DNA of 64,000 bases from Brachyhypopomus gauderio (GCF_052324685.1 NC_135225.1:13858110-13922109), one strand, 5' to 3'. Counted from the first letter of the stretch, positions 1 through 12,600 are shown. The notes: generated by a model from the sequence alone, not told the origin. Made by a program: numbers and translations.

Positions 1-384
1 AGACCGGGTATGGTTCTAACACTTTTTGCTTCAGCACCTGTAACTCACTGAATTTTTGAGCTAGACTTCTCAAACTTTTGTACAAAGTACAGACATTTGT
101 TTACTACAAATGGCACCAATTCAAACTTCAATTGAAATATCACAGCTGCTGTGAGTTGATGTCAAATACAAGGTGTTCCCTTGTTACAAACTACCCCACT
201 ACCAGGGTAGGTTGTAACACATGCTGGGGTAAGTTGTAACAATTAGACAAAAGAAACAAAAACAGAGGCCACACCATGCAATATGCTTCAAAATAGTTTT
301 TTTTTTTAATAAAATAACAATCCAGAACAATGTCTCTCTCTCTGTGACTGACCATAACTCATATCCACTTTCTGTTTTACTCAG

Positions 385-451
<67 letters not shown>

Positions 452-554
452 AGTGTACTCGAACAAACTTATTTAACATTATGTATGTTTAAAAAACACT
501 AATACAATGTACCTGTGTAAAGAACATGTAGGTCAAATAATAAACAATGTTTTA

Positions 555-589
<35 letters not shown>

Positions 590-1147
590 ATGGCAGATAC
601 CATGTGCCTTTGCAACTGATCTGACTGACTTGCCCTTCTTTGTGACCTCATCAGATGATTATTTTAAAAGCATTTGCAGTCACACTTCTGTCAGTCTTTC
701 TTTAAAATGATTAAAATCAAGAAAGTTTTCTTAGTTGTATGTAAGGTGATGGTTGTAAGCTGTGTTACAACCCACCCCACCCCTGTCAGCCATTGTTTAA
801 CTAGCTGTATTAGCAAGGTGATTTGAAATTAACAGGGGAAAAATGCATCACAATTTACATGAGAAACCACAGTTTAATGTAATATAATTCATATGGTTTT
901 ATCTGCAATAGTATAAGCACTAAACAAAATATAGTCTTGATTCAGAAATTTAATTTCTCACCTCAAAATCTGTTTTTTTCTCGATGGAATCGGCATGTGC
1001 CTGTTTACAGCCTTGATATTCAGCATGTGGGATCAGGGAGGAATTGGGTAAATACTGGAATGATCATATGACTCCTATCTTATCCGTGATGGGTGGAACT
1101 GATGGTGTTACAACTCTCCCCATGTTACAACCATACCCGGTCTCCCC
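1..1147. mobile_element. TA-flanked inverted-repeat DNA transposon, copy 1 (left end cut by window)
   Basis: The window opens inside a terminal inverted repeat (agaccgggtatggtt). The matching inverted end, aaccatacccggtctcccc, closes at 1147. No transposase frame is visible, so it looks non-autonomous. It carries two (GT)n tracts, at 387-446 and about 556-586. A near-identical copy follows at 1254. The superfamily is not assigned: copy 2 shows a TA target duplication, but the terminus is not a typical Tc1/mariner end. Confidence 0.8.
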
Positions 1148-1148
1148 C

Positions 1149-1253
1149 ACTTCAGACTCACGTGAATGTAGAAATGCAGTATTTTTCACCTAGTCTTAAA
1201 GAGGGACCTATCATGAGCAGAGTGTGTGACAAGGCAGAGATAATCAACATGTA
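1149..1253. repeat. Spacer between the two transposon copies, left part of a direct repeat seen again at 8099-8203
   Basis: These 105 bases read through as uninterrupted sequence at 8099-8203 and then continue at 3092. This shows that copy 2 of the transposon was inserted into a pre-existing repeat unit. Confidence 0.8.
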
Positions 1254-1641
1254 GGGGAGACCGGGTATGGTTCTAACACTTTTTGCTTTAGCACCTGTAA
1301 CTCACTGAATTTTTGAGCTAGACTTCTCAAACTTTTGTACAAAGTACAGACATTTGTTTACTACAAATGGCACCAATTCAAACTTCAATTGAAATATCAC
1401 AGCTGCTGTGAGTTGATGTCAAATACAAGGTGTTCCCTTGTTACAAACTACCCCACTACCAGGGTAGGTTGTAACACATGCTGGGGTAAGTTGTAACAAT
1501 TAGACAAAAGAAACAAAAACAGAGGCCACACCATGCAATATGCTTCAAAATAGTTTTTTTTTTTAATAAAATAACAATCCAGAACAATGTCTCTCTCTCT
1601 GTGACTGACCATAACTCATATCCACTTTCTGTTTTACTCAG

Positions 1642-1702
<61 letters not shown>

Positions 1703-3091
1703 AGTGTACTCGAACAAACTTATTTAACATTATGTATGTTTAAAAAACACTAATACAATGTACCTGTGTAAAGAACATGTAGGTCAAATAATAAACAATG
1801 TTTTAATGTGTGTGTGTTACATGGCAGATACCATGTGCCTTTGCAACTGATCTGACTGACTTGCCCTTCTTTGTGACCTCATCAGATGATTATTTTAAAA
1901 GCATTTGCAGTCACACTTCTGTCAGTCTTTCTTTAAAATGATTAAAATCAAGAAAGTTTTCTTAGTTGTATGTAAGGTGATGGTTGTAAGCTGTGTTACA
2001 ACCCACCCCACCCCTGTCAGCCATTGTTTAACTAGCTGTATTAGCAAGGTGATTTGAAATTAACAGGGGAAAAATGCATCACAATTTACATGAGAAACCA
2101 CAGTTTAATGTAATATAATTCATATGGTTTTATCTGCAATAGTATAAGTACTAAACAAAATATAGTCTTGATTCAGAAATTTTCTTTCTCACCTCAAAAT
2201 CTGTTTTTTCTCTATGGAATCTGCATGGGTGTGTTTACAGCCTTCATATTCACCATGTGGGATCAGGGAGGAATTGGGTAAATACTGGAATGATCATATG
2301 ACTCCTATCTTATCGGCAGTGGGGAACCGTCAGGGCCCTCTACGCCCTCTCAGAGGGCCTAAAAATATTCTTAAAACATAAATATATATAATATAATTTA
2401 TCCAATTTTATTTGATCTACTTACAGTTTGACAATCGACATCTAAACAATTACAAAAATATAAGCAAATAAATTATTCAACCGTGTCTATTCAATCCGTG
2501 TTTGAAGGTGAGGGGTTAAGTTAAGTGGAAGCCTGTGAGCCTGTGTCTCCATCTATCAGGACTGTGATGCCCGCTGTTTGTTTACAGAGGGCCTGGCAGT
2601 TATAATTCAGCACAATACCAGTTTCAAATGACAGCAAAATTGACCAATCATATCTTCTCTCTTAGTGGGCGGGCTTAACTGTATGATCATTTTCGCCCGC
2701 TGTGGCGACGCTAGCTGTCGTTAGCGTACCACCGCTAGCTAGTTTCGATTCATTCCTTTGATGTCCTCGTGCACGTTGTTTACATATTCCGCTTCCGAGG
2801 AACACGGAGCTGTGAACCTTATTTTGTTGGAACCTTATTTTTCTTAAGAAGTTATCTAGTACAGATATTACTGTTTATTGCGTTTCTAAAGCTGTACTGT
2901 CGTCTCAGTTTTTTTTTTATTTAATTTTTTTTATTGCAGTTAATCAGTTAATTAGGAAAGAAAACAATTTTTTTCCGGGGGGGGGGAGCGGGCCCAGGTT
3001 TAATGGTCACGGTTCGCTACTGCTTATCCGTGATGGGTGGAACTGATGGTGTCACAACTCTCCCCATGTTACAACCATACCCGGTCTCCCC
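1254..3091. mobile_element. TA-flanked inverted-repeat DNA transposon, copy 2, carrying a nested hAT element
   Basis: It starts ggggagaccgggtatgg at 1254 and ends ccatacccggtctcccc at 3091. It is flanked by TA at 1252-1253 and TA at 3092-3093. The empty site is preserved in the paralogous sequence near 8203, which supports a TA target duplication. Without the nested insert and its extra 8-bp duplication the element is about 1.12 kb. It differs from copy 1 by scattered substitutions and by GT-tract length (54 bp at 1644-1697). No coding capacity was seen. Confidence 0.85.
2317..3022. mobile_element. Non-autonomous hAT-type element nested in transposon copy 2
   Basis: Copy 1 shows the empty site. 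The insert has imperfect inverted ends, cagtggggaaccgt and (reversed) cagtagcgaaccgt. It is flanked by an 8-bp duplication, cttatcgg at 2309-2316 and cttatccg at 3023-3030, which differ at one base. An 8-bp duplication and a CAG terminus are hallmarks of hAT. It is 706 bp long with no transposase frame; a poly-T and a poly-G run lie near the right end. Confidence 0.85.
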
Positions 3092-3545
3092 TACTTAAAA
3101 AAAATGGTTGCTGCTCTCATATAGAAAGGACCATCAACAAAATGAGCCATCCATTCTACCTTACAGCTTAAATACTGTGTTCAAAATGTTCTACTATATG
3201 CTACTCGCAGGCTGATTGGGCTCCAAGTCAGCATGCCAGTGTGAGATGAAAACGGGGTTTCCCCCTGGACAGTGTCATGCTTGGCCCCACCCACATCTGC
3301 AGTCATGTACTTGTTTTCCTCAAGCATGTGCCCTTTTGTTTTGATTTGTGTTCACGCCTCATAGTTTGTAACTCCGCCCCTTGTTATTGGTTTCTTGTGT
3401 GTCTGGTTTATTCCCCTTGTAAGCTTGTGTATATAGTACTGTATACAATAAACATTGTGTATCTGCACTGGTCTTTGTTTCTGTGAGCGGTCCAGTGTAC
3501 ATCTTTATTATCCTGTGTTTTATTCATTGGTCTGTCTCTGATATA
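3092..3545 (+). repeat. LTR-like repeat, direct copy of 8205-8640
   Basis: This is almost the same sequence as 8205-8640. It includes a candidate LTR start (tgtcatgcttggccccacc at about 3271), a TATA-like segment (gtatatagtactg) and a polyadenylation-like aataaa near 3448. The likely source is a Gypsy-type LTR plus flanking element sequence. The exact ends were not resolved because both copies share the upstream part too. The two copies bracket PLAAT copy 1. Confidence 0.5.
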
Positions 3546-4198
3546 CCTGGGATTATGACCCTGGACCATGTAAACGACGATAATTTTGGATTTATGACTA
3601 AACCTCACACAAACATAACTGTACGCAACCAGAGTCTTCTTCATGGTGTACTTCATCCCACTATGCAATGGTAGTGAAACATGTTTCACAAGTGGGCAGA
3701 ACCATCAAATATTTGAGAGACTGGGGACCAGTATGTAGTACGTATGTAATTTCACACAGTCTTGTCGTTATCTGTCATGTCCATCAGAATAAGCTTGTTT
3801 TGTTGGATAAAAAAACAATCTGCAAGGAATTTGTAGCTGTGAATGATGAGACGAAAATATTTTGGTTCTCTAGCATAGACCATGGGTCTAAATGCTTAAA
3901 GCTCAGCTCCTAGAGAGAGCATACTATCTTTTTTTGGTGATATCTGAATATAATTCATACACTGCACGCATAATTTATTTCAAGTATGTGGACAACAGTA
4001 TCATGTATTATTGAGTATCTTGTTTAGTTTATAAAGTGTCCTTTAATTTGGATTTATCTAATAATAAACATAAGTACAGAAAATGTTGTATTTTGTTTAT
4101 TTATTTATTTGCAATTTACCGTAATTCCACAAATGTTCTACGTCACTATACATACAGTGTATAGTATTAATAATACTAGTATTATAATAATAATACTA
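3546..4198. other. Stretch without a recognised gene
   Basis: Low-complexity, AT-rich sequence. The open frames here (for example 3668-3913) have no recognisable domain. It might be internal sequence of the LTR element to its left, but no retroviral-type motif was seen. Confidence 0.4.
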
Positions 4199-4256
4199 GC
4201 GCTTAATCCCGCTAGTCGGGGTCACGGGGGGGGGGCTGGAGCCAATCCCAGCAGAT
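4199..4256 (+). repeat. Fragment of a dispersed fish repeat
   Basis: The segment gtcggggtcacggggggg followed by ctggagccaatcccagca resembles the conserved piece of a very common dispersed fish repeat (SINE or LINE 3' end). It is only a short relic. From here to 4565 nothing else was recognised. Confidence 0.45.
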
Positions 4257-4646
4257 AGTTCTGACTTGGTCATCTTATAAGTAGCTCGCAAGCTGAAAAC
4301 TGCTGAATTATGATTTTTTTTAAAGAACAGTCCAGTGCACAGGAACAGGTTAAACAAGCACAAACAGATTCTTCAAGAATATTAAACTCAAAATAGACTA
4401 TTAAAAACATAAATATTCTGTTTACAAACCTACTTTTTAAACTCTCAATATTAACAACAGTTTTCTCAATTACAAAATGGAATTTCTTGGTTATGGATTC
4501 TGTTTTTTGATTCTCAAAACTTAGAATCAGGTCTGCTTACCTGTCCTGCCTAGGACCTATTTTGACGCCATAGAAGCGGTGTGATTTTTGATCTTTCTAT
4601 TCTTAATTTGCATAGAAAGTAAGCAAAAGACTTTATTCATACCGAC

Positions 4647-4978
4647 TGTCACGGTGAGGAGGCCAGGTCGCCACCAGAGGGCGCGTGCATCCACACACAC
4701 ACTCACACTGCGCACTCCCCCTAGAACTGACACCTGTGCCTTATTATGTGTTCTGCCTTGTTAAGCCCACAGGTTGCGTTGTCCAGTGCTGCACATTCAT
4801 CTGAGAGAGCGACGCATCACTGGACCCCCTCTAAGTCCGTTGTGTGCTAAGAAGCATTGTAAGCTGGTGCTCCTGTTTCTACTAGAGCCCTTTATTGATT
4901 GTTTTGGTTGTCAGAGATGGATAATAAAGAACACAACGTGCAACCTCCGCCTCTGGCCGCCTCTATCCCCGCGTTACA
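4647..4978 (+). mobile_element. Solo LTR in the 3' flank of PLAAT copy 1
   Basis: The insert starts tgtcacggtgagg and ends cgcgttaca. It is flanked by ccgac (4642-4646) and ctgac (4979-4983), a 5-bp duplication with one change. The empty site is visible in duplicate B near 25410. It contains an aataaa-like signal (ataataaagaacac). The 5-bp duplication and TG...CA ends fit a Gypsy-type LTR. It sits about 10 bp from a candidate AATAAA of PLAAT copy 1 (complement 4632-4637). Confidence 0.85.
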
Positions 4979-5729
4979 CTGACAAGGTATTTCCAAATTA
5001 TTTATGAAGTAGACAGTAAAACATCACTGAAATCAATGCAATTTAAATAGAATTCATATCAATTTTCAAAACAAATTCCAAAAGAAGTATGATTAAATTA
5101 ATCTTAAATCAACACCAGAAATCCAGCCATGGTGAGCCACTGCAAATATAGTTATTGTTATGAGAATTAATTACCCTGTTTTCTATAAGGGAAATTTCAT
5201 GTGTTTGGGATTGGAAGAAGAATCAGTTATTGTGAAAATGCAGTGCTATAATGGACTCCAGGACCCAAGTCACAATTCTCCATGTAGATATTCTATGAGT
5301 GTTATAAACACCATCACTTAAGAATTTAAATAAGCATTTGGCTTCCATGCATAATTAATCCTTTCCCCCATTGTGCGGGATTATTAATGAGAACTTAATG
5401 TGTAAGCCGGTTTACTGCTTACCACATTGTCTTTTCAGTCCTATTTCATTGACACACTCCACAAGTACAGCTGAAAGTTAGAATGTTACCTGAGCATACA
5501 AATACAGAGACTGAACATTTAAAGAATAAACAAAACAAAGTGAAAAAACCTATGAGATCATGGAACTAAATTAACTGAAACAAATACTAACATCCTGAAA
5601 CACTTTTTAAAACACATTCATTTCAAGCACAGGATTTGCACAAGGACAAAGCAATGCAATGACACTTAAGGTATGCATTTGCTCAGTGTCTCATTGCATT
5701 TACAATTCTTTCTCAGCCTAAGAGAAATT

Positions 5730-7814
5730 TCAATATTTGTTCTTCTTCTTCTTCTCTTTTCCAGAATCTAAAAACAGTGCTCCTGCCAATACTGCCAGTC
5801 CAACCACTCCAACAGCAACACCACCTGCAATCATAGCTTCTTGTACCTACGACAAAACATAGGAAAACATAGCACAAACATTAATGTGCCTTATACTGTA
5901 GTTGGGATTAATTCAAACTGTTATCTTTGCTGCAACATTACTTCACTATGCAAATACACTGTACATCCAATTATTATAATAATGCAGAACAAATCAGATC
6001 ACCGGCTGCCTACCTGACGTGATGTTGGCTTTCCATATCTTAACTCTGTGACAAAATGCTCACAGTTCCCACTGATGAGGCTGTAGGGCATCTTCTCCCC
6101 TACGAGGCTGTGAGCTTGTTTGAGAATCAGAGAAATATCATGGGGCTTATATTTATCATCCAAAAGGTTGTTGATTTTATAACGATCTTTCCCCACAACT
6201 TCTGAAAGCTTCTCCTTCTTCACGACACCCGTTTCATAAAAGACCGACATCACACTGCTGGCTCCAGCATACGGCCCCTCAGCTAATGGACAAAAGAAGG
6301 AATCTTTTACATTTGTGATCCCAAATTTGTTAAAATGATCCAGGGGTGAGAGGTCAGTGGGAGAACAAGAACTGTGACAAAATATTTATGCTATATTTCT
6401 ACCTTTTTAGCTACCTTGTTTGGAATATATAAATGTGTCACACAAGTCAGCATAATTTTTTCTTGACTTTGTTTACTTACATGGTGGTGCAAGATGAATG
6501 ACATATCCGTCACCCACATATATGGCCCAGTGTTGGTACATTGGACGAAAGATTTCTATAAGATCACCAACTTTTGGTTCCTGTAAGAAGTGATCAAACA
6601 AGGCAATGAGTAGATTCACATCTTTGTATTAAATGCAACAGCACAAGACTCTGCATAGACTACACTGAAACACGGACTACAGATTGAGGATTCCTCCAAT
6701 TATGGTGCATCACTGTATTTTGTTCTTGCCTCCGAGTGAGACATGAACCACGTTTGCAAATGACTTACAATGAAATACAAGTTTTTGTCGTTATGTCTCT
6801 TTGTTGTTTTTTTTTGCTGAGCATCATTTCCAAATTTCCACGACAATGATCCTTCTCATCACTACAAAAAATGAACCAGCAAACAACCATTTAACAAAAG
6901 TACCTTTTGTATTGATCACACCTACACATTTTGCCTTGTTTAATATTTTATACTAAGGATGCGCAAATAACCTAATTTCTGTATTTGTTGAAACAGTAAC
7001 ATTTGTATTCTAACAAAAGCGCGTCCACGTTATTAAATGGGGTAAGGATTGGAAGACAGCCAGAGCAGACGTGTCCTACACGCAAGGTCCCCTCGTCTCC
7101 CCCTCACGTCAAATGTATCTTAAAAAAAGCGAAACTGAAAGCGAGACAAACATACCGTACGTCAAATGACAAATCATATGACATATGTCATACAACAAAT
7201 CCTTACATATAAAGCCCAAATCTCACTGTGACTTCAATAAGATATTCTAAGTATTATATGGCATTATAAGTATTAAGTAATGCTAGTTATTTGGCACCAA
7301 ACCACTATTTAAAAATGCCTAAAGCTGCTAAAAGGTATTCCACATGTAATGTTATATTATATTCGTGGTATATCAAAGTTTGAAGTGCAACACTTACTAC
7401 GCTAGTGGAGATAAGTCTAACTTGAAATCACAAAGGTTGGAAAGTTTGAACTAAATTAACAACGGCCTCTTTATAGTAGCACAAAAATAAGAAATTAACT
7501 CCTATGCAATCTATTTTTACTTTTACAGGCATACTACATACCAAGAAATTCGTAGGCGCATTTAAGCCAAATGACAAAGGTTAGCGACAAAAGTAATATC
7601 GATCTCTTCACATCTGTAGGAGGCCTGAATGAATCATAACAATAATACTAATGTATTTAATTAGAAAAAGTTAGCAAAGAGATATTAAAACATTATATAG
7701 ACCTGAAAAGGTCTATTTAAATATCTAGTCTTTCAGATTACCTATTTCAGGTAATTCTTTGCAAAAACAATTAACTCAAACGTCTTTTTTGTTACATTAA
7801 CTTACCAGTGACAT
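5730..7814 (-). CDS. plaat: PLAAT/HRASLS-family phospholipase A/acyltransferase, copy 1 (four coding exons)
   Basis: Coding exons, complement: 7806-7814, 6481-6580, 6014-6282 and 5730-5846, giving 164 residues. All three introns are GT-AG and the phases join exactly. The product has the LRAT-like NlpC/P60 fold: His20 and His32 lie in [18 protein letters not shown] and the nucleophile Cys110 in [13 protein letters not shown] glycine/alanine/valine-rich C-terminal membrane anchor (about residues 133-152) is followed by a lysine-rich tail. Known family members take acyl groups from phosphatidylcholine and make N-acyl-phosphatidylethanolamine or free fatty acid. The sequence is closest to what I recall of PLAAT3 (H-rev107, 162 residues), but fish orthology is uncertain. 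The nine-base first coding exon is supported by its donor and by conservation in three copies. A TATAAAA box lies at complement 7940-7946. All key residues are present, so it is likely functional. Confidence 0.93.
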
Positions 7815-7939
7815 GGATGAAGATTCAAATCACCTGCAACAACCTACTCTGATGTGGTAAACTGAAAGTGAACGCGACAAAGTGAGAGGTATTCGCACGT
7901 ATGTAGACTGTATAAATAGAAAGGTTGTCTTGACGCCAG

Positions 7940-7946
7940 TTTTATA
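7940..7946 (-). promoter_or_regulatory. Candidate TATA box of PLAAT copy 1
   Basis: TATAAAA on the minus strand, about 126 bases upstream of the start codon. The same box is kept in duplicate C (complement 19723-19729). It is missing from duplicate B, where this segment was replaced by a transposon. Confidence 0.45.
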
Positions 7947-8098
7947 CATACCAGAAAACAACCAAGAGCTTGTAAAGAATGACGAATAGTATGAAGGCTA
8001 CAGAAGTCTTGATTGGCTAAGCGGTTCTAAGCCACTCCCATCACTTTGCTCACTAAAAACACACTTGCATTACGGCTCTGGTACAGCTGCATTAAGAT

Positions 8099-8640
8099 GT
8101 ACTTCAGACTCGCGTGAATGTAGAAATGCAGTATTTTCACCTAGTCTTAAGAGTGACCTATGATGAGCAGAGTGTGTGACAAGGCAGAGATAATCAACAT
8201 GTACTTCTTAAAAAAAGGTTGCTGCTGTCATACAGAAAGGACCATCAACAAAATGAGCCATCCATTCTACCTTACAGCTTAAATACTGTGTTCAAAATGT
8301 TCTACTATATGCTACTCGCAGGCTGATTGGGCTCCAAGTCAGCATGCCAGTGTGAGATGAAAACGGGGTTTCCCCCTGGACAGTGTCATGCTTGGCCCCA
8401 CCCACATCTGCAGTCATGTACTTGTTTTTCTCAAGCGTGTGCCCTTTTGTTTTGATTTGTGTTCACGCCTCATAGTTTGTAATTCCGCCCCTCGTTATTG
8501 GTTTCATGTGTGTCTGGTTTATTCCCCTTGTTAGCTTGTGTATATAGTACTATATACAATAAACACTGTGTATATTTGCTGGTTTTTGTTTCTGTGAGCA
8601 TTCCAGTTTACATTTTTATTATCCTGTGTTTTATTTTGTT
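8099..8640 (+). repeat. Uninterrupted copy of the direct repeat (LTR-like), right of PLAAT copy 1
   Basis: It joins in one piece the sequences that are split at 1149-1253 and 3092-3545 by the transposon insertion, so it is the reference for the empty site. It contains the same LTR-like segment: tgtcatgcttggcccc, a tatatagtac TATA-like region and an aataaacac signal. Confidence 0.8.
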
Positions 8641-8653
8641 GGAAATGTCCTGA

Positions 8654-9640
8654 CCAGGGGGGTATTCCAAGAAGCGGGTTAAGCGATAAAACCGGGTAAG
8701 TTAACTCAGAATTCACGGAAACTCGAGGTTTTCCGTTCCAGAAACCGAGCTTAGAGAGAACCTGAGTCAGTTACTATAGCAACGTATGCTCTGAACCCAG
8801 ATAGCATGCGGATGTGGGCCACTTCTGGCAACAGTGTGGCATGACCGGCTCACTGCTGGCACTGGCAAACTGCATGTGAGCCAGAAGTGGCCCACATGTT
8901 ACAAACTGTTATTTGGCCCACATACCACATATGCTTTGTCAAGCCAACTTTATTAAATTTATTTTAGTTTGTTCACAGACTTTACCTTTCAGTTTTATTT
9001 GCTGTACAAAACATTAAGGCAGCACATATGTTGCGGTGAGAGTCGATTGGCTGAAGTTCGCACTGAATGTCTAGAGGACAATCACCCACTTCCTGCACTT
9101 CCGACCACACGGGAAAAGACGACATACACGTTTTGCGCGCACACAAGGTAAGACAGTTTCTCTCCATGCCCAAAAGAACATTGACAAGGAGGCTTGCTAA
9201 GTTTTACAATTGGTTAACTGTAATTAAAAATAGTGCTACTTTCGCTAAATTTGTCTGTATGCATTTTCAATGCGTCATTATTTTTCTGTTCTCTTGCGTA
9301 GACTAGCTTGCTAATGGCTAGCTAGCTAGCTAACTTTATCTTCCGGCAGACTACTCCAGGGGGGTATTCCACAAAGCGGGTTAAGCGAGAAAACATTGCA
9401 GATGGAGTCTCTGACAACTCTACCATCTCTTGTCACCCACATGCATAAGGTTTCTCGTCTGTGGGCATGTCTGAGTTGGTAGATTGGTTGGCAACACCCG
9501 GTCCTCACCCGGCGCATGCTCTGCTGCGACGACGCTATCCGTGCACTCGTGTGCCTCCGTGTGTCTGTGTCTCCATGTGTGAACTTTTTCTTTTCCTACT
9601 TTCACTTAAGTTTGTCAGTCAAAGGCTTGCGTAACAGTGT
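8654..9640. other. Repeat-derived stretch with two transposon ends and a hairpin; no gene
   Basis: The end sequence ccaggggggtattcca occurs twice, at 8654 and 9356, each followed by a gcgggttaagcga-like segment. This suggests two ends of one DNA-transposon family in direct orientation. An imperfect palindrome at about 8812-8901 has arms atgtgggccacttctgg and its complement. A (GCTA)n run lies at 9316-9333. The part nearest 9640 probably includes the 5' untranslated region of the LINE that follows. Confidence 0.45.
8812..8901. repeat. Imperfect palindrome (foldback)
   Basis: The left arm atgtgggccacttctgg and right arm ccagaagtggcccacat flank a roughly 55-base loop that contains further gc-rich repeats (ctggcactggcaa). 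Dispersed fish repeats with this motif are familiar to me, but I cannot name the family with confidence. Confidence 0.6.
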
Positions 9641-12600
9641 TTAGAAATAGTGCTAGCAAACACCGCAATGAGGAGTAAGCTGTCTAAAACAATCTGGACA
9701 ATTATTATAATAATATGGGTCATTGCCAGTGAAAGCTGTGCGCTACTACCTGAGCAATCCAACACCAGCGGACTTACCTACACCCGGGAAGATCTGCTAC
9801 AACTTCGGATGTCCATGCCGGGCGGGATGAAACCACCGATACCCCTCCCGACAGAACTTCGGCGGAGGATGAGAGGTAGGAGGGGAGGTGTTCGCACTCG
9901 GCTGAGGAGACGGCCCTACAGACCACCGCTACCCTCTATCATCATGGCCAACGTGCGATCCCTCCGGAACAAAGTCGACATACTCCATGCCAAATGCAGG
10001 ATGGAAAGGTCCTACCGGGAAGCCGGTATCCTAGCCCTGACGGAGACCTGGTTGAACGAGACCATTCCGGACACCGAGGTACAGCTTGACAACTTCAACA
10101 TCTTCAGGGCGGACCGGACAAGAGACTCGGGGAAGGAGCGTGGTGGTGGGGTCTGTGTGTATGTCAACAACAGATGGTGTAACAACATCAAAGTTCATGG
10201 CCAGGTATGCACACCTAACCTGGAAATGCTGACACTGTCCATGCGACCCTTCCACCTTCCAAGAGAATTCCCCAACCTGGTCATCAGCTGTGTTTACACC
10301 CCACCCCGAGCGAATGTCATAACCGCAGCTGAGCAAATTGCTAGCACCGCTAGCAACATGCAAGAGAAATATCCCGATGCGCCGGTGTTTATCATGGGCG
10401 ACTTCAATAGCTGCAGGCTCGACAGTATACTAACTTCCTTCCAACAATATGTAAACATTCCAACAAGGAGGAGGAACACACTGGACCTGTGTTATGGGAA
10501 TATTACCGACACATATGTCTCCCGAGCTCACCCGCCACTTGGTCTAGGTGATCATAACGTTATCACTCTACTACCGCTATACAAACAAACTCTGAAACGG
10601 GAGAAGCCTGAGATCCACAGCGCCAAACAGTGGTCAGAGGACGCCATTGCAGAGCTGCAAGGCTGCTTTGCATGCACAGACTGGGACATTTTTAAGGGTG
10701 ATCTGGAGGAAAAGGTCTCCGTCATCACAGATTATATAAAATTCTGTGTTGATATGATTATACCAACAAAGACCATCAGGAGATTTCCAAACTCCAAACC
10801 CTGGATCACCAAACACATCAAACTCAGAATGAGGGAAAAACGGGTGGCTTTTCTGAGGCAAGACTGGACTACACTCAAAGACATTAACCGGGAAATAAAA
10901 AATGACATTACTAAGGCTAAACTTAAATATAAAGATAAATTGGAACATGAATTCAGCACCATGAACACAAAACAGGCCTTTGAAAAAATAAAGATACTCA
11001 CAGGACAGAAGAACAAGCACAAACTAGATGCAATTTCAGACCCCAAGGCATTTGCCAGGGACCTAAATACCTTCTACTCCAGGTTCGACATAGTAGACCA
11101 CTCGGACACATGCACAAATCTACTGCAGGCTATTCCCACCCAGGAGCCAGCAGAGCAGGTCCCTTTCACAGCTGAGGATGTTCGCCAGCAGCTGAGGAGA
11201 TGTAAGCCTGGTAAGGCTCCGGGGCCGGATGGCATCAGCGCCCGGGTGCTTAAAGACTGCGCAGCTGAGCTTTCCCCCATCATACACTCACTCTTCTCCG
11301 AATCATACAGCACTGCTACGGTACCAGTTCTGTGGAAAACATCTACCATCATCCCAATACCCAAGAAACCCCGCCCTTCCGAATTCAACCATTACCGGCC
11401 AGTCGCACTTACCTCAATAATCATGAAATGTTTGGAAAAACTGATCCTTAGAACTCTCCTTCCAGTTGTCAGCCCACATCTGGACCACCATCAGTTTGCC
11501 TACAAGGTTAAGAGGGGGACGGAGGATGCTGTGGCATGTCTCCTCCACTCCCTCCTCCAACACCTGGAAACACCCGGCAGCTATACCAGACTTCTCTTCA
11601 TTGATTTCAGTTCTGCCTTTAATACAATTCAGCGTCACCTGATGATTAACAAACTTCACCAGCTGCACATATCTCCAGCCCTCATTCACTGGATTCACAA
11701 TTTCCTCAGTGACCGACCACAATCCGTCAGAATAGGTACAGTCTCATCATCACTCACCACTATCAACACCGGTGCCCCACAGGGGTGTGTCCTAAGCCCA
11801 TTCCTTTTTACTCTGTACACCAATGACTGTGTAAGCCCCACACATATCACCACATATTTCAAATATTCTGACGACACCGTTATACTTGCACTCCTCAATG
11901 ACAATACCTCTATCTCAGCATACCAAGACTCCATTTCTCATCTCACACACTGGTGCACAAACAACTATCTCCAGCTCAACATCAGTAAAACCAAAGAATT
12001 AGTAATTACCAACCCCAGATCACAAACACACACTATTCATAATCCCATTTGCATAGACAGTGAAACCATAGAAATGGTAGATTGTTTCAAATACCTTGGA
12101 CTCACCCTGGACAATAAACTCAGTTTTGAGCAACATATCATGGAGATCCATAAACGCAGCCAACAAAGACTTACAGCTATTCGCAAGCTTAAAGCTCTTT
12201 CTGTTGCCCCCTGTCACTTACTTCTCCTGTACAAGAGCATAGTCCAGCCCATCCTCCTATACTGTCTACCCTGCTTTTTCAACATGCTAACTGTTACCAA
12301 TAGGAACAAACTTATACGCATCACTCACATTGCATCCAAGATAATAGGCCTACCCACCCCCAACTTACCAGACCAGAACAGCAAATCCACCAGAAACAGA
12401 GCACATCTGATTGCACATGACCCCAGCCACCCCCTCAACTGCCACTTCATTCTGCTCCCATCAGGGTATAGATACAGGGCTTTAACGTGGAAACGGGCAC
12501 GGTTTGGGAAAAGTTTTGTGCCCTCCGCGATAGCTGCTCTGAACGTGAGCACGCGGTGGGGTTTGACCAATTGACGGTCTGTGGAACACTTCCCCTGGTA

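Larger units (their letters stand above)
4566..8096 (-). repeat. Segmental duplicate A (PLAAT copy 1 with flanks)
   Basis: The block is collinear with 25341-32914 once insertions there are removed, and its right part (about 7230-8096) also matches 19064-19937. It begins at tagaagcggtgtgattttt and ends at ggtacagctgcattaag, after which the direct repeat of 1149-1253/3092-3545 begins. Duplicates B and C continue past this point toward C9orf72; A does not. Confidence 0.85.

Noticed and set aside
3668..3913. An 81-codon frame between the LTR-like repeat and duplicate A
   Set aside because: No domain, no homologous copy in the window, and no supporting context.
10031..12570. Several minus-strand frames of 60-130 codons
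   Set aside because: All lie antisense to the intact LINE polyprotein.
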